From Chaetoceros tenuissimus (Eukaryota; Bacillariophyta; Thalassiosirophyceae; Chaetocerotales; Chaetocerotaceae), in NCBI GenBank assembly GCA_021927905.1, contig BLLK01000047.1, positions 3,658,001-3,722,000 on the forward strand: 64,000 nt of DNA. The letters run 5' to 3'. The notes beneath the pieces are model-generated. The model made no database searches. It was not told where the DNA came from and was given only the letters and a program-made list of their open reading frames with translations. Of this stretch, positions 21,582 to 30,877 are shown piece by piece; position 1 is the first letter of the stretch; each line of letters begins with the position of its first letter. Position numbers and translations under genes: made by a program.

Positions 21582-23612
21582 ATGGAAATGACTTCTGAAC
21601 CAGAGAGAAAGAAAGCAAAGACTGATCACGAAGCGTCACTTCCCAACGCTGTCGCAGATATTAGAGTCAAAGAACTACAAGATAAGATTCTTTCTTTGAA
21701 AGAAGAATACCCAGAACTAGAATGTATAGACCAACGTAGATTGCATAGTTGTCTAGATGAAGCTTTTTTCAAGTACAAGTCAGAGCAAAATGATCGACAT
21801 TGTCCACTTTACAAGTTACCAAATGAGATCTTACAGAAGTGTTTTGAATATGTTGGTAGTAAGAGTTATTTGTTTACTGCGACAGTATCAAAGAAGTTCT
21901 ACGAAACGTATACAGATCGTTTCACCTCCAAATATTGCACAGGAAGAGAGACATCGTATAGATATGGCGCTTCTTCTACATCTCTAGCGAAATACTGTGT
22001 AGAGACTTGTTGTGAAACGCAAGATGAAGAGACTAGTTGTGAAACGCAAGATGGAAAAGATCAAATATTTATTGCAGGAGCAGTGAATGGTAATGTCGAG
22101 ATACTGGAATATGCACTAGAAGAAGGCTACGACTTGTTACCAATCATTAATTATTCTTCATTAGAGGACTGGCAGAATGAATACGAAAGCTCGGTTATTG
22201 CACGAATTGCAGGAGCAGGTCATTTGCATGTATTGAAATATCTCTACGAAAAAGCAAATTTTCGAATGGGCATGCAACTAGCAAGTTATGAGGCTATTAG
22301 ATATGGTCGTATGGATATTCTTGAATGGCTCAATAGTATAGGTTGTTTGCGAGAAAGGGATACTGGGGACTTTTGTTACGAAGCTTCTTTTTCAGGGAAT
22401 ATTGATATATTGAAATGGCTCATAGAAAGAGGTTACGATACTTGTTACATTGACGAATATATATTGAAATTAAAAGTCATGGACCTCTTGGATTATTGCT
22501 TATCCAAAGGAGTTGAATTTGGAGAAGATGGGATCAATAGTCTTGCATATTGGGATGATGTTGAGTTTGCTGAACACTGTAAAGAGAAAGGTCTGCAGAT
22601 GACATCGAATGCGTATTTCAATGCAATAGATGGTGGGTATTTAGAGATGGTGAAATATCTTCACAGAAGCGGTATACCATGGAATAGTGAATCTACGGAA
22701 GATATGACGAGAGCGGGACGCCTTGATATGTTGAAGTTTGCTCGTGAGAATAATTGCCCTTGGCATCCCAAGACTTCATCCTGTGCAGCAAAATATAGTG
22801 ATCTTAAATTTTTGCAATATTTGTATACACATGGTTGTCCTTGGCACCCAGACACATTTAAGGAATTTATTCTTGGAGAGAAACCTACTGCTAAAGTTTT
22901 TCGATTTTTGCATGAAAAAGGTTGTCCTTGGGATAAAGACTTTTCACGGAGTATCTTACAAATGAACAGTATTTCTTTATTAAAATGCTTGCACGAAAGT
23001 GGCTTGCCATATGAAAATGATTTATTAGCACTGGCACTGAGACAGCGCTGGCTAGATGGTGTGAAGTACATCATAGAATCTGAAATGAAGTGTGAAAGTC
23101 CAGCTGACTTGGGGACTGTCATCGCTCCAGGCAACTTCAGATGCCATGACTTTGATATTCTCAAATACCTAAAAAGCACAGGTATGGAGTGGAGTATCGA
23201 CCAATGCTTACATGATCTATCGCCATTGCTGGAAATTGCTTATTCAGACAAGTTTGATGATAATTTTGAAGTATTCCAGTGGGAGTCTGGTTGCCCATTT
23301 GATGAATCAAACCATTCACTGCACAGTCTTACTGGACTCTTTAGCTTTAGATTGGATGTCATGAAATATCTTCTTTCGAAGAATTGTCCTGGTGTAGGGT
23401 ATTGTTACGAGTATGCTATTAAAAATCAACAGGTGGAAATAGTGAAGTTACTGTACGAACGTCACAACAATTTGAAGCGGAGAGATCTCTTCGACATAGC
23501 ATTCATGAAATGGTTCAAGGACCCTTCTAATCGAAAGAAGAGAGATATTTTGGCTTATCTTCAAAGGCAAGGCTGTCCACAAAATAATACTTTTGATAGA
23601 CACGATTGGTAA
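21582..23612 (+). CDS. F-box/ankyrin-repeat protein, copy A
   Basis: Single exon, 676 residues. A Lys-rich N-terminus (EPERKKAKTD) and short coiled coil are followed by an F-box at about residues 76-115 (LYKLPNEILQKCFEYV...TATVSKKF). Then come about a dozen ankyrin-type repeats of the HGCPWHPDTF / ENNCPWHPKT form, in which most units carry CPW near the loop. F-box proteins with ankyrin repeats are usually SCF E3-ligase substrate receptors; here that is inferred. Compared with copy B (26208), copy A has a 27-bp direct repeat near residue 145 (CETQDEETSCETQD) and lacks two residues in EVFQWESGCPF. Both changes keep the frame, which supports coding function. Confidence 0.88.
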   Translation: MEMTSEPERKKAKTDHEASLPNAVADIRVKELQDKILSLKEEYPELECIDQRRLHSCLDEAFFKYKSEQNDRHCPLYKLPNEILQKCFEYVGSKSYLFTATVSKKFYETYTDRFTSKYCTGRETSYRYGASSTSLAKYCVETCCETQDEETSCETQDGKDQIFIAGAVNGNVEILEYALEEGYDLLPIINYSSLEDWQNEYESSVIARIAGAGHLHVLKYLYEKANFRMGMQLASYEAIRYGRMDILEWLNSIGCLRERDTGDFCYEASFSGNIDILKWLIERGYDTCYIDEYILKLKVMDLLDYCLSKGVEFGEDGINSLAYWDDVEFAEHCKEKGLQMTSNAYFNAIDGGYLEMVKYLHRSGIPWNSESTEDMTRAGRLDMLKFARENNCPWHPKTSSCAAKYSDLKFLQYLYTHGCPWHPDTFKEFILGEKPTAKVFRFLHEKGCPWDKDFSRSILQMNSISLLKCLHESGLPYENDLLALALRQRWLDGVKYIIESEMKCESPADLGTVIAPGNFRCHDFDILKYLKSTGMEWSIDQCLHDLSPLLEIAYSDKFDDNFEVFQWESGCPFDESNHSLHSLTGLFSFRLDVMKYLLSKNCPGVGYCYEYAIKNQQVEIVKLLYERHNNLKRRDLFDIAFMKWFKDPSNRKKRDILAYLQRQGCPQNNTFDRHDW

Positions 23613-24398
23613 ACAAAAAATTCTAGATTAACATTGATGATAATAGAATTGTATGCATATTTTTTGGTACATTCTTTACTATTTTACCAACCAAGTGTGC
23701 TCAAATTTATTTCGATAGAAAAGATCAAGTGAAAGAAATACTATGGTAGTATGTGGGCGAGATGAGGAGCTATAGAAGGAGTGGTCCTACTTCAGACAAC
23801 TTTCTTCTTTGAAATGCATATCTCCCTCCTATACTTCCTCGTTTTATCTAAACTCATCGAAATCTTCGTTCATTTTATCAAGTCATCAGGTAGCTCATCC
23901 GAACGCGACTTTCACTTGCCTAGGATAAGTTGTGTCTTGCGGAGGTAGTAATCGAGAGCGTCGTCATTGGAAAAAGGAACCGAGAAAGACTGGATTACTA
24001 CTTTGCGCTTTTGCATATTTTAATAAAATGGACATAGCGCACTAGCTAGCATTTTGCTTCTCATTTTCAACCTTACTCAGAGAATCTACATTTTGGTCTC
24101 ACAAACCCTTGCGCACTTCTGGATTTCGAAATAAAATAATTTGTAGTGCACTGCAAAATATTGTAGATTCATTTCATAGGATTCCTTCTACGAGTATAGT
24201 TCTCAATGAGATTTATGCTAGTATTGTTATACTTATATTTTATACAGTAACTGTATTGATACACCTTCAATGGTATACAATCAAAGTACACAATGTACAC
24301 AGTCAACAGTGAAGCCTAATGATATTGACGCGCTTTCCTTTCAATGTTATTGTTCCCCCTTTTGACATTCCTATTTTGAACCCTGGTGTAATTCTACT
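23613..24398. other. Intergenic with copy 3 of the duplicated 3'-flank block
   Basis: Between convergent genes. The part from about 24129 to 24400 resembles 16120-16440, including TTTCGAAATAA, TTTGTAGTG and the block starting GCTAGTATTGTTATAC. The first ~500 bases show nothing recognisable. Confidence 0.7.
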
Positions 24399-25604
24399 CT
24401 AATTAGAATCGTCACGCTTTCTTTTCAATGACATTGGTTTCTCCTTTTGACCTCCACTTGACTCAATACAATTCAGAAGTGCAGAAGGATGCTTCAGAAG
24501 CAGATCGTAGATAAATCCGACAGAGCCATTGTTTGCAGCAATTGTCACGAAGGGGAGAAGACCAGTGACTGGATCTTTGGTTTCTAGCTCCTCAATTGCA
24601 ATATTACCTACTCTAGTTTGCCTTCCAAGTGTATAATAGTTGCAATGTGCAAAAAGAGCTTGATTGTAGTTTCGCCCATCCTCATCCAAAAGTTTGCGCA
24701 AAAATGGAAGGTTATTTTTAAAGGGAAGTCGCAATCGCACCCCTTCAGACCGTTTGCACATTTGATGTAGAAGTGGGAAAGAGATTGGACGTATGACCTT
24801 TTCGAGAGTTTCGTAGAAAGAAAATCCAAGAATATCTTGATACATGTGAACATGATCTTGCTCTGAGTAATCTCCAAAAAACAATAGTCCACTTTCATCT
24901 GGAAATAGCTGAAACGATACCTGAAGGAAGACTTCTACAGAATCAAAGTTTTCTTCTGATAAAAGATTATATAGTAGCGGTTTGTCTTCCACCCTTGAGG
25001 TCTTCAGTGCTTCTTTGTGCCATCTTGCGAGACACTCGAATCTTTCCTTACATTGTTTATGACAGGAGCGAGTAAGTAAATTGAAGTTGTCAATATCTTC
25101 CTTGGTAATGAAGCCTTGCTTACAAAAGTAATCAATGACCTCTAAAATGTAATCATTTTGCAGGAGAAAGGAAAAGGTCAAAATCTGTATAGTAGTACCC
25201 CTTTTCTCATCACCCCGCAGAGTCTTATGCAATTGTCCAACACAGCTCCTATTCACAAACAAGTGCATGTAGTTACAATACAATTTTGAATTTCGTACAG
25301 TATCAATTGCAAACTGAATAGGGAACAAGCCATCTGAATTCCGAACATTCAATGCCATTGGAAACATTTCAAGTAGCTTTTCTACTATCTCAACAGGTGG
25401 ACGACTTTCATGGAGTGAGAACAATGCCTCCCCTACTAAAGGAGCAACTACAGCCTCGTCCATGTCAGTAATCTTGACCATGGCATCTTCAAGACTTGCC
25501 AAGAGCTTCTCATCATACAAATGATTCTCAGCGATGTCAATCAAAGCTTTCAACTTTGGCAAGAAGCTCTCTGCCTTTGCGACCTTATACTGAAGACAGT
25601 TCAT
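24399..25604 (-). CDS. Ankyrin-like protein, ~400-residue family, copy 4
   Basis: Single exon, 401 residues. The N-terminus (MNCLQYKVAKAESFLPKLKALIDIAENHL) and C-terminal half (VEVFLQVSFQLFPDESGLLFFGDYSEQDHVHMY; ELETKDPVTGLLPFVTIAANNGSVGFIYDLLLKHP; SLKRKRDDSN) are very close to copy 3. The stretch around residues 90-165 differs and is shorter, so divergence is concentrated in one segment of the scaffold. It is head-to-head with the F-box/ankyrin gene at 26208. Confidence 0.85.
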   Translation of the reverse strand: MNCLQYKVAKAESFLPKLKALIDIAENHLYDEKLLASLEDAMVKITDMDEAVVAPLVGEALFSLHESRPPVEIVEKLLEMFPMALNVRNSDGLFPIQFAIDTVRNSKLYCNYMHLFVNRSCVGQLHKTLRGDEKRGTTIQILTFSFLLQNDYILEVIDYFCKQGFITKEDIDNFNLLTRSCHKQCKERFECLARWHKEALKTSRVEDKPLLYNLLSEENFDSVEVFLQVSFQLFPDESGLLFFGDYSEQDHVHMYQDILGFSFYETLEKVIRPISFPLLHQMCKRSEGVRLRLPFKNNLPFLRKLLDEDGRNYNQALFAHCNYYTLGRQTRVGNIAIEELETKDPVTGLLPFVTIAANNGSVGFIYDLLLKHPSALLNCIESSGGQKEKPMSLKRKRDDSN

Positions 25605-26207
25605 TTGAACATGTATCTAATAGAAGTCTAGAAAGAATAGGTAAATGCTATGTTCAGTATTGCTTAGCGTCTTGGATTGAAAGATTGAAAAGAAATCGAC
25701 GAAAGCATTTTTTTAATTTAGTTTGCTGTGTGCAGTACGGTGTAGGAATCGAAAGTCATTGGAGTTGTCAAACCTTTCATGATGACGCCATCAATGTCTT
25801 TTTGAGACTATTTTTGTTTCTCATATTTTGCAGTATCATTTTATAATTTTTGTTGACACCAATGCTATGTAAGAAAAACAAAATGTATGATTTCAACTAC
25901 AAGAAGTTATACAAGTTTTATAAAATACTCGTCTTGAGAGCTAGTTGTGATGAACTATAGCTTTCTGGACTTGCCATACCGTATGTAATGAAAAATGCGT
26001 TTTTGACTCCAGTTCAAAAAGTTGAAAATGTTCCGTACACAGAACAGACAACAGAGGAAAAATGAGGTTAATCTTCTCCTTCTCAATCTCCAATCTCCTC
26101 TCTTCAACCTTCAACTTCAAAATTCATACATATTCTAATTCACAAGAGTTCATCTTATTAGCACAGTCAAAGCAACATAACCATCTTTCATAAGTCATTG
26201 TTGTTGA
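25605..26207. promoter_or_regulatory. Shared divergent promoter, copy B
   Basis: Homologous to 21022-21581. It keeps GAATCGAAAGTCATTGGAG (near 25747-25765) and GTCTTTTTGAGACTA (near 25797-25811), the string CAGAGGAAAAATGA near the plus-strand leader, and GTTGTTGAATG at the ATG. The CRE-like palindrome of copy A is mutated here. Confidence 0.65.
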
Positions 26208-28244
26208 ATGAAAATGACTTCTGAACCAGAGAGAAAGAAAGCAAAGACCGACCACATAGACTCGTCAACTGTCATCCAAGATAGAGTCAAAGAGCTACAA
26301 GAAAAGATTCTTGTATTGAAAGAAGAATATCCAGAATTAGCTTGTATAGATCAAAGCAGATTGCATGGTTGCCTAGATGAAGCTTTTGTCAAGTACAAAT
26401 CAGAGCAGAGCAAAATCGAAAATGAGCGACATTGTCCACTTTACAAGTTACCAAACGAGATATTGCAGAAGTGTTTTGAATATGTCGGTGATGATAGTTA
26501 TTTGTTTACTGCAACGGTATCAAAGAAGTTTCATGATGAATTTACATCAAAGTTTGTTTCCAATCAGAAAATAAACAATGGAAAACTAACATCGTATAGA
26601 TATGGTGCTTCTTCAACTTCTTTAACGAAATATTGTGTAGAGAATTTGTGCAAGACACAAGATGAAAAAGATAAAATATTTATAGCGGGGGCAGTGAATG
26701 GTAACATTGAGATATTGGAGTATGCATCAGAAGAAAGATATGACTTGCTACCAATCATTGCTCATTCTTCCTTGGATTGGGATGATGTATATGAAAGATC
26801 GGGTATTGCACGAATTGCATCGAAAGGCCATTTGCATGTTTTGAAATATCTCTACGAAAATGTAAACTTTCGAATGTGCATGCAATTTGCAAGTAATGAA
26901 GCCATTGGATGCGGTCGTTTGGATATTATTGAATGGCTCAATATTATAGGGTGTTTGAAAGAAAAATATGATGGTGACTTTTGTTGTGAAGCTTCGAGAT
27001 ACGAAAAAGTTGATACATTAAAATGGCTCATAGAAAAAGGCTACAGTACTGAATTGATCGGCGAGGATTTATTGAATATAGGGGATTCGGAACTCGTGGA
27101 GTATTGTTTATCCAAGGGAGTTGAGTTTGAAGAAGAAGCAATCAATACCATTGCATATTCAGATAACATATACTTTGCTGAGAATTGCCAAGACATAGGT
27201 CTTAAGATGACATCGGACGCATATTTCAATGCAATAGAGTCTGGTAGCTTAGAAATGGTGAAATTTCTTCACAGAAGTGGGATACCATGGTATAGCGAAT
27301 ATACGGTAGATGCAACCAGAATGGGAGACTTTGACATGTTGAAGTTTGCTCGTGAAAATGGTTGCCCTTGGCATCCCAAGACATCCGCCTGTGCAGCAAA
27401 ATATAGTGATCTTGAATTTTTGCAGTATTTGCATACAAATGGCTGCCCATGGCACCCTGAAACATTCAAGGAATTTCTTCTTAAGGAGAAGTATACTACT
27501 GATGAAGTAATACCTACTGTTGATGTATTTCGATTTTTACACGAAAATGGTTGTCCTTGGGACAAACGCTTTTCACGAAGCGTCATAGAAATGAAGAATA
27601 TTTCTTTCCTGAAATACTTGAACGAAAATGGCCTGCCATATGTAAATGATTTACTAGCACTGGCATTAAATCTGCGCTGGTTTGATGGTGTGAAGTACAT
27701 CATTGAGTCTGAAAGGAAGTGTGAAAATCCAGCTGACTTGAGAAGTGTGGTCAACACAGTCAAATTCAAATGCCATGACTTTGAGATTCTCAAATACCTA
27801 AAAAGCACAGGTATGGAGTGGAGTGTCGACAAAATCTTAGATGATATTTCGGCATTGTCAGCGATTGCTCATTCGGACAAGTTTGATGATAATTTTGAAG
27901 TATTCAGGTGGGCTATTGAGTCTGGTTGCCCATTTGATAAACCAAATCATTCACTGTATATACTGACGGATCTGTTTGACTTTAGGTTGGATGTCATGAA
28001 ATATCTTCTCGGAAAGAAATGTCCTGGCGAAGAGTATTGTTACGAGTATGCTCTCAAAAATCAACAGGTGGAAGTAGTGAAGTTACTGTACAAAGGTTAC
28101 AACTTTAAGCAGAAAGATCTCTTCGACATAGCATTCAAGAAATGGTTAACAGATCCTACTAATCAACAGAAAAGAGATATTTTGGCTTATCTACAAAGGC
28201 ATGGCTGTCCACAAAATAATACTTTTGATTATGAAGATAAATAA
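26208..28244 (+). CDS. F-box/ankyrin-repeat protein, copy B
   Basis: Single exon, 678 residues, a close paralogue of the gene at 21582 through its whole length. F-box at about residues 78-117 (LYKLPNEILQKCFEYV), then ankyrin repeats with CPW signatures (ENGCPWHPKT, TNGCPWHPET, ENGCPWDKRF, ESGCPFDKPN). It has a 7-residue insertion (EVIPTVD region) relative to copy A. It ends 81 bases from the stop of the convergent DMT transporter gene. Likely an SCF substrate receptor; the target is unknown. Confidence 0.88.
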   Translation: MKMTSEPERKKAKTDHIDSSTVIQDRVKELQEKILVLKEEYPELACIDQSRLHGCLDEAFVKYKSEQSKIENERHCPLYKLPNEILQKCFEYVGDDSYLFTATVSKKFHDEFTSKFVSNQKINNGKLTSYRYGASSTSLTKYCVENLCKTQDEKDKIFIAGAVNGNIEILEYASEERYDLLPIIAHSSLDWDDVYERSGIARIASKGHLHVLKYLYENVNFRMCMQFASNEAIGCGRLDIIEWLNIIGCLKEKYDGDFCCEASRYEKVDTLKWLIEKGYSTELIGEDLLNIGDSELVEYCLSKGVEFEEEAINTIAYSDNIYFAENCQDIGLKMTSDAYFNAIESGSLEMVKFLHRSGIPWYSEYTVDATRMGDFDMLKFARENGCPWHPKTSACAAKYSDLEFLQYLHTNGCPWHPETFKEFLLKEKYTTDEVIPTVDVFRFLHENGCPWDKRFSRSVIEMKNISFLKYLNENGLPYVNDLLALALNLRWFDGVKYIIESERKCENPADLRSVVNTVKFKCHDFEILKYLKSTGMEWSVDKILDDISALSAIAHSDKFDDNFEVFRWAIESGCPFDKPNHSLYILTDLFDFRLDVMKYLLGKKCPGEEYCYEYALKNQQVEVVKLLYKGYNFKQKDLFDIAFKKWLTDPTNQQKRDILAYLQRHGCPQNNTFDYEDK

Positions 28245-28325
28245 AGATAGATTAACGTTAATGGCAATATGTGCAGACTATAAAGGTATTTCGAAATTTG
28301 CTCAACTACCAAGTGCTACTTTACA

Positions 28326-29528
28326 CTATAACATCTCAACCTCGGAGGTATCTTCATTTTCGAATTCCCTTGTGTACAACTCAGCATCTCTACTCAGTAA
28401 ATTGTACTTTTTACCAATCTTTTCTTCTCTAATCTTTTCAAGTGCAATCATGACCAACGATATAATCACCAATGCCACTCCCAGTACTGTAGTAGAACTA
28501 GGTACTTCATGAAAGACTACAATCTCGAGTATGTAAGCCCAAAGTATATCTGTACTCCGTATCAGAGCACACAATCCTGCTGGGACAAACCTCCCTGCAT
28601 AATTCAATAGAGCATGTGCCATAGTTCCAACAGCACATGTACCTAGAATATATCCCCAAGTAGTATTGTTTTCGGGTACGACCCAATCTCCTTCGACGAC
28701 TTTGCCAATAGTAAATCCAAATCCAATGCTTGCAATGAATCCAAAACAACACCAACTAAAGAGTAGTTGCAAAGTATGCACCGAAGTACCAGCCTTTTTG
28801 ATCAAAATCACAACGGCAGCTGCAAAGAAACCTCCTACCAATGCGGTGATGTATCCCAATGGATTATACTGTTCACCATGTGCATCTACATCATCTCCAT
28901 TACGAAACGATAAAAAGGATGGTCCGGCAATAAACGTTCCACCAATCAGATTCAAAATAGTCACAATTATATGCCGACATGTAATTGATTCATTCAAAAA
29001 GAATTTGGCCATGAAAATAGTATACACTGGATATATCGAAAAGAGAGTAATTGCATCTCCCAGCGGCAAAGACTTGATACTATAAAAGTAACAAATAAAC
29101 CCAAAGGCACCACCCACTACCCCGCGTAAAATGACAACATTTCTCTGCTCACCCTTTCTACCCAACGGTATACAAATCAATCGCTTGGACTGCTGCATAG
29201 GATCATATTCTTGAAACGATTCTTGTCTCACAGTTCCATATTCTCCATCATGACCATCATCGGAATCATCATCATCAATGGTCCAGTCAAAATGATCCGA
29301 TTGTGTGTCTAACCTCACCTCTTGTTCTTTATTCACAACAGGTTCTTCTTTATAACATAGCATACCTAGTATCACAAAGAATCCTTGGAATATTGCTCGA
29401 AAGAAAACTAATTGTGTAGCTGGTATCCCTTCTTGTGTAGCTGCTTTGAGAAAAGCGCCCATGAAGGAAAAGAGAATGGCTGAAATGAGAATGTAGACTA
29501 GTCCACATGTTTCTTTACTGATTGGCAT
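28326..29528 (-). CDS. EamA/DMT-superfamily transporter (SLC35G-like)
   Basis: 400 residues from the first ATG (MPISKETCGLVYILISA). The sequence shows about ten hydrophobic segments in two EamA-type halves, for example LVYILISAILFSFMGAFLK, NVVILRGVVGGAFGFICYFY and TTVLGVALVIISLVMIALEKI. An acidic hydrophilic loop (DWTIDDDDSDDGHDGE, around residues 85-100) is inserted after the second helix. The motif FRAIFQGFFVILG is typical for the family. Substrates of such carriers vary widely, so none is assigned. It is divergent from the RRM gene at 29888. Confidence 0.85.
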   Translation of the reverse strand: MPISKETCGLVYILISAILFSFMGAFLKAATQEGIPATQLVFFRAIFQGFFVILGMLCYKEEPVVNKEQEVRLDTQSDHFDWTIDDDDSDDGHDGEYGTVRQESFQEYDPMQQSKRLICIPLGRKGEQRNVVILRGVVGGAFGFICYFYSIKSLPLGDAITLFSIYPVYTIFMAKFFLNESITCRHIIVTILNLIGGTFIAGPSFLSFRNGDDVDAHGEQYNPLGYITALVGGFFAAAVVILIKKAGTSVHTLQLLFSWCCFGFIASIGFGFTIGKVVEGDWVVPENNTTWGYILGTCAVGTMAHALLNYAGRFVPAGLCALIRSTDILWAYILEIVVFHEVPSSTTVLGVALVIISLVMIALEKIREEKIGKKYNLLSRDAELYTREFENEDTSEVEML

Positions 29529-29887
29529 GGTAGTAATGGTAAGAGTGAATGTATAGAATTTCAGGGTCAATAAGAACGGAAGTACTCTTTTGAAAATATA
29601 GACAGGTGAAAAATGAATGAAGAAAAGAACAAAGTAAACGTCGGACGTAGGGTTCTCAACAGCGGACTTCTACAATTGCTCGTCATTGTTATCTTTTTAA
29701 ATAGATCCATTGACAGGTTGACATCTCTAAAAAAGTAGGGCAACGCCGTTTTTAGTCGGACCAATAAGTGGTCGGACACTTGCAAAACTTTCATTTTTTG
29801 CAAGAGTATCAACAACAGAAAATGAATATAGATACTTTCATTAGTTCGAACTATACCTCCCTACTCACTTCATTAATATAAAAAATA
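29529..29887. promoter_or_regulatory. Divergent promoter region, DMT transporter / RRM protein
   Basis: This region of about 360 bases lies between two start codons. It contains no ORF with content and no motif I can name with confidence. Confidence 0.45.
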
Positions 29888-30877
29888 ATGGATAATTTAA
29901 CACTGGACGCATGTAAAATATTCGTCGGAGGTCTATCATGGCAAACAACAGAAGAAACCCTCCGATACCACTTTGAACAATATGGTGAAGTTGTATCGGT
30001 AGAAGTTATGCGAGACAGGGATACAGGTAATCCCCGTGGATTTGCTTTCGTAGTTTTCAAGGAAGATTCAACAGTTGATTTAGTCATGAATAATCTACCT
30101 CATGAAATTAATCATAAAGTTGTTGATGTGAAGCGTGCACAGGCGAGAGGGACTGCTCCGCCTTCTATACATGGTGCTGGCGGTGCTGGTGGTGCTGGTG
30201 GTGAGCAAGATAAATCGGGTCATTATGGACCAGTGGGTGGTGAGGCGAAAAATGAACCGTCACCGGAAGAATTGCAAAATAAGATTTTTGTAGGTGGTTT
30301 ACCGATTCATTTGGATAATAATGGGTTAAAGAATTATTTTAATCAATTTGGGGCTGTGACGGATGCGATTGTAATGATGGATATGGCACAGAATCGGTCG
30401 AGAGGTTTTGGATTTGTGACTTTTGAAAATGGAACTGGGGGTGCACAAAAGGCTTTGGCTGCTCAGCCGCTACATATTGATAATAAATATGTGGAGATTA
30501 AACTTGCACAACCGAAGGGATCACAAGCTAGTCATAAACAGACTAGCTTTTCCAATACAGGTTTGAGAAATGCAAACGCTGCCTTGGCAAGTGCACAGTC
30601 AAAAGGGGAATTTGCTGGTTTTGCAGCAAGCTTTGGAAGGAAAGGATGGAAAGCGGGATATGGATCATATGCTTTTGGAAAAGGAGGCTGGGGTGTAGAC
30701 GGATGGGAAACTTTTCTAGATATTCCTAATTCCAGTGGCTTTAGTTTTGATATGGTGGAGAAAGCCAAGTCAAAAAGTAGTAGCAGCGGAAGTAGTAGAA
30801 GCTCACATCGTCATGATAGAAAGCGGGATAGACGGGATGAGGGTTCATATGAAAGATCAAAACGATCAAGGCATTAA
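29888..30877 (+). CDS. Two-RRM hnRNP/Musashi-like RNA-binding protein
   Basis: Single exon, 329 residues. RRM1 has RNP2 KIFVGGLSW (about residue 12) and RNP1 RGFAFVVF. RRM2 has RNP2 KIFVGGLPI (about 132) and RNP1 RGFGFVTF. A Gly-Ala linker (GAGGAGGAGG) joins them. The tail is Gly/Lys-rich and ends in a Ser/Arg/His stretch (SSRSSHRHDRKRDRRD). The arrangement matches hnRNP A/B, DAZAP1 and Musashi type proteins that bind mRNA in nucleus and cytoplasm. The specific target cannot be told. Confidence 0.92.
   Translation: MDNLTLDACKIFVGGLSWQTTEETLRYHFEQYGEVVSVEVMRDRDTGNPRGFAFVVFKEDSTVDLVMNNLPHEINHKVVDVKRAQARGTAPPSIHGAGGAGGAGGEQDKSGHYGPVGGEAKNEPSPEELQNKIFVGGLPIHLDNNGLKNYFNQFGAVTDAIVMMDMAQNRSRGFGFVTFENGTGGAQKALAAQPLHIDNKYVEIKLAQPKGSQASHKQTSFSNTGLRNANAALASAQSKGEFAGFAASFGRKGWKAGYGSYAFGKGGWGVDGWETFLDIPNSSGFSFDMVEKAKSKSSSSGSSRSSHRHDRKRDRRDEGSYERSKRSRH

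Noticed and set aside
14735-28244. Transposon-driven origin of the ankyrin-like cluster
   Set aside because: I saw no transposase, reverse transcriptase, long terminal repeats or target-site duplications at the block edges. Segmental duplication explains the shared flanks.
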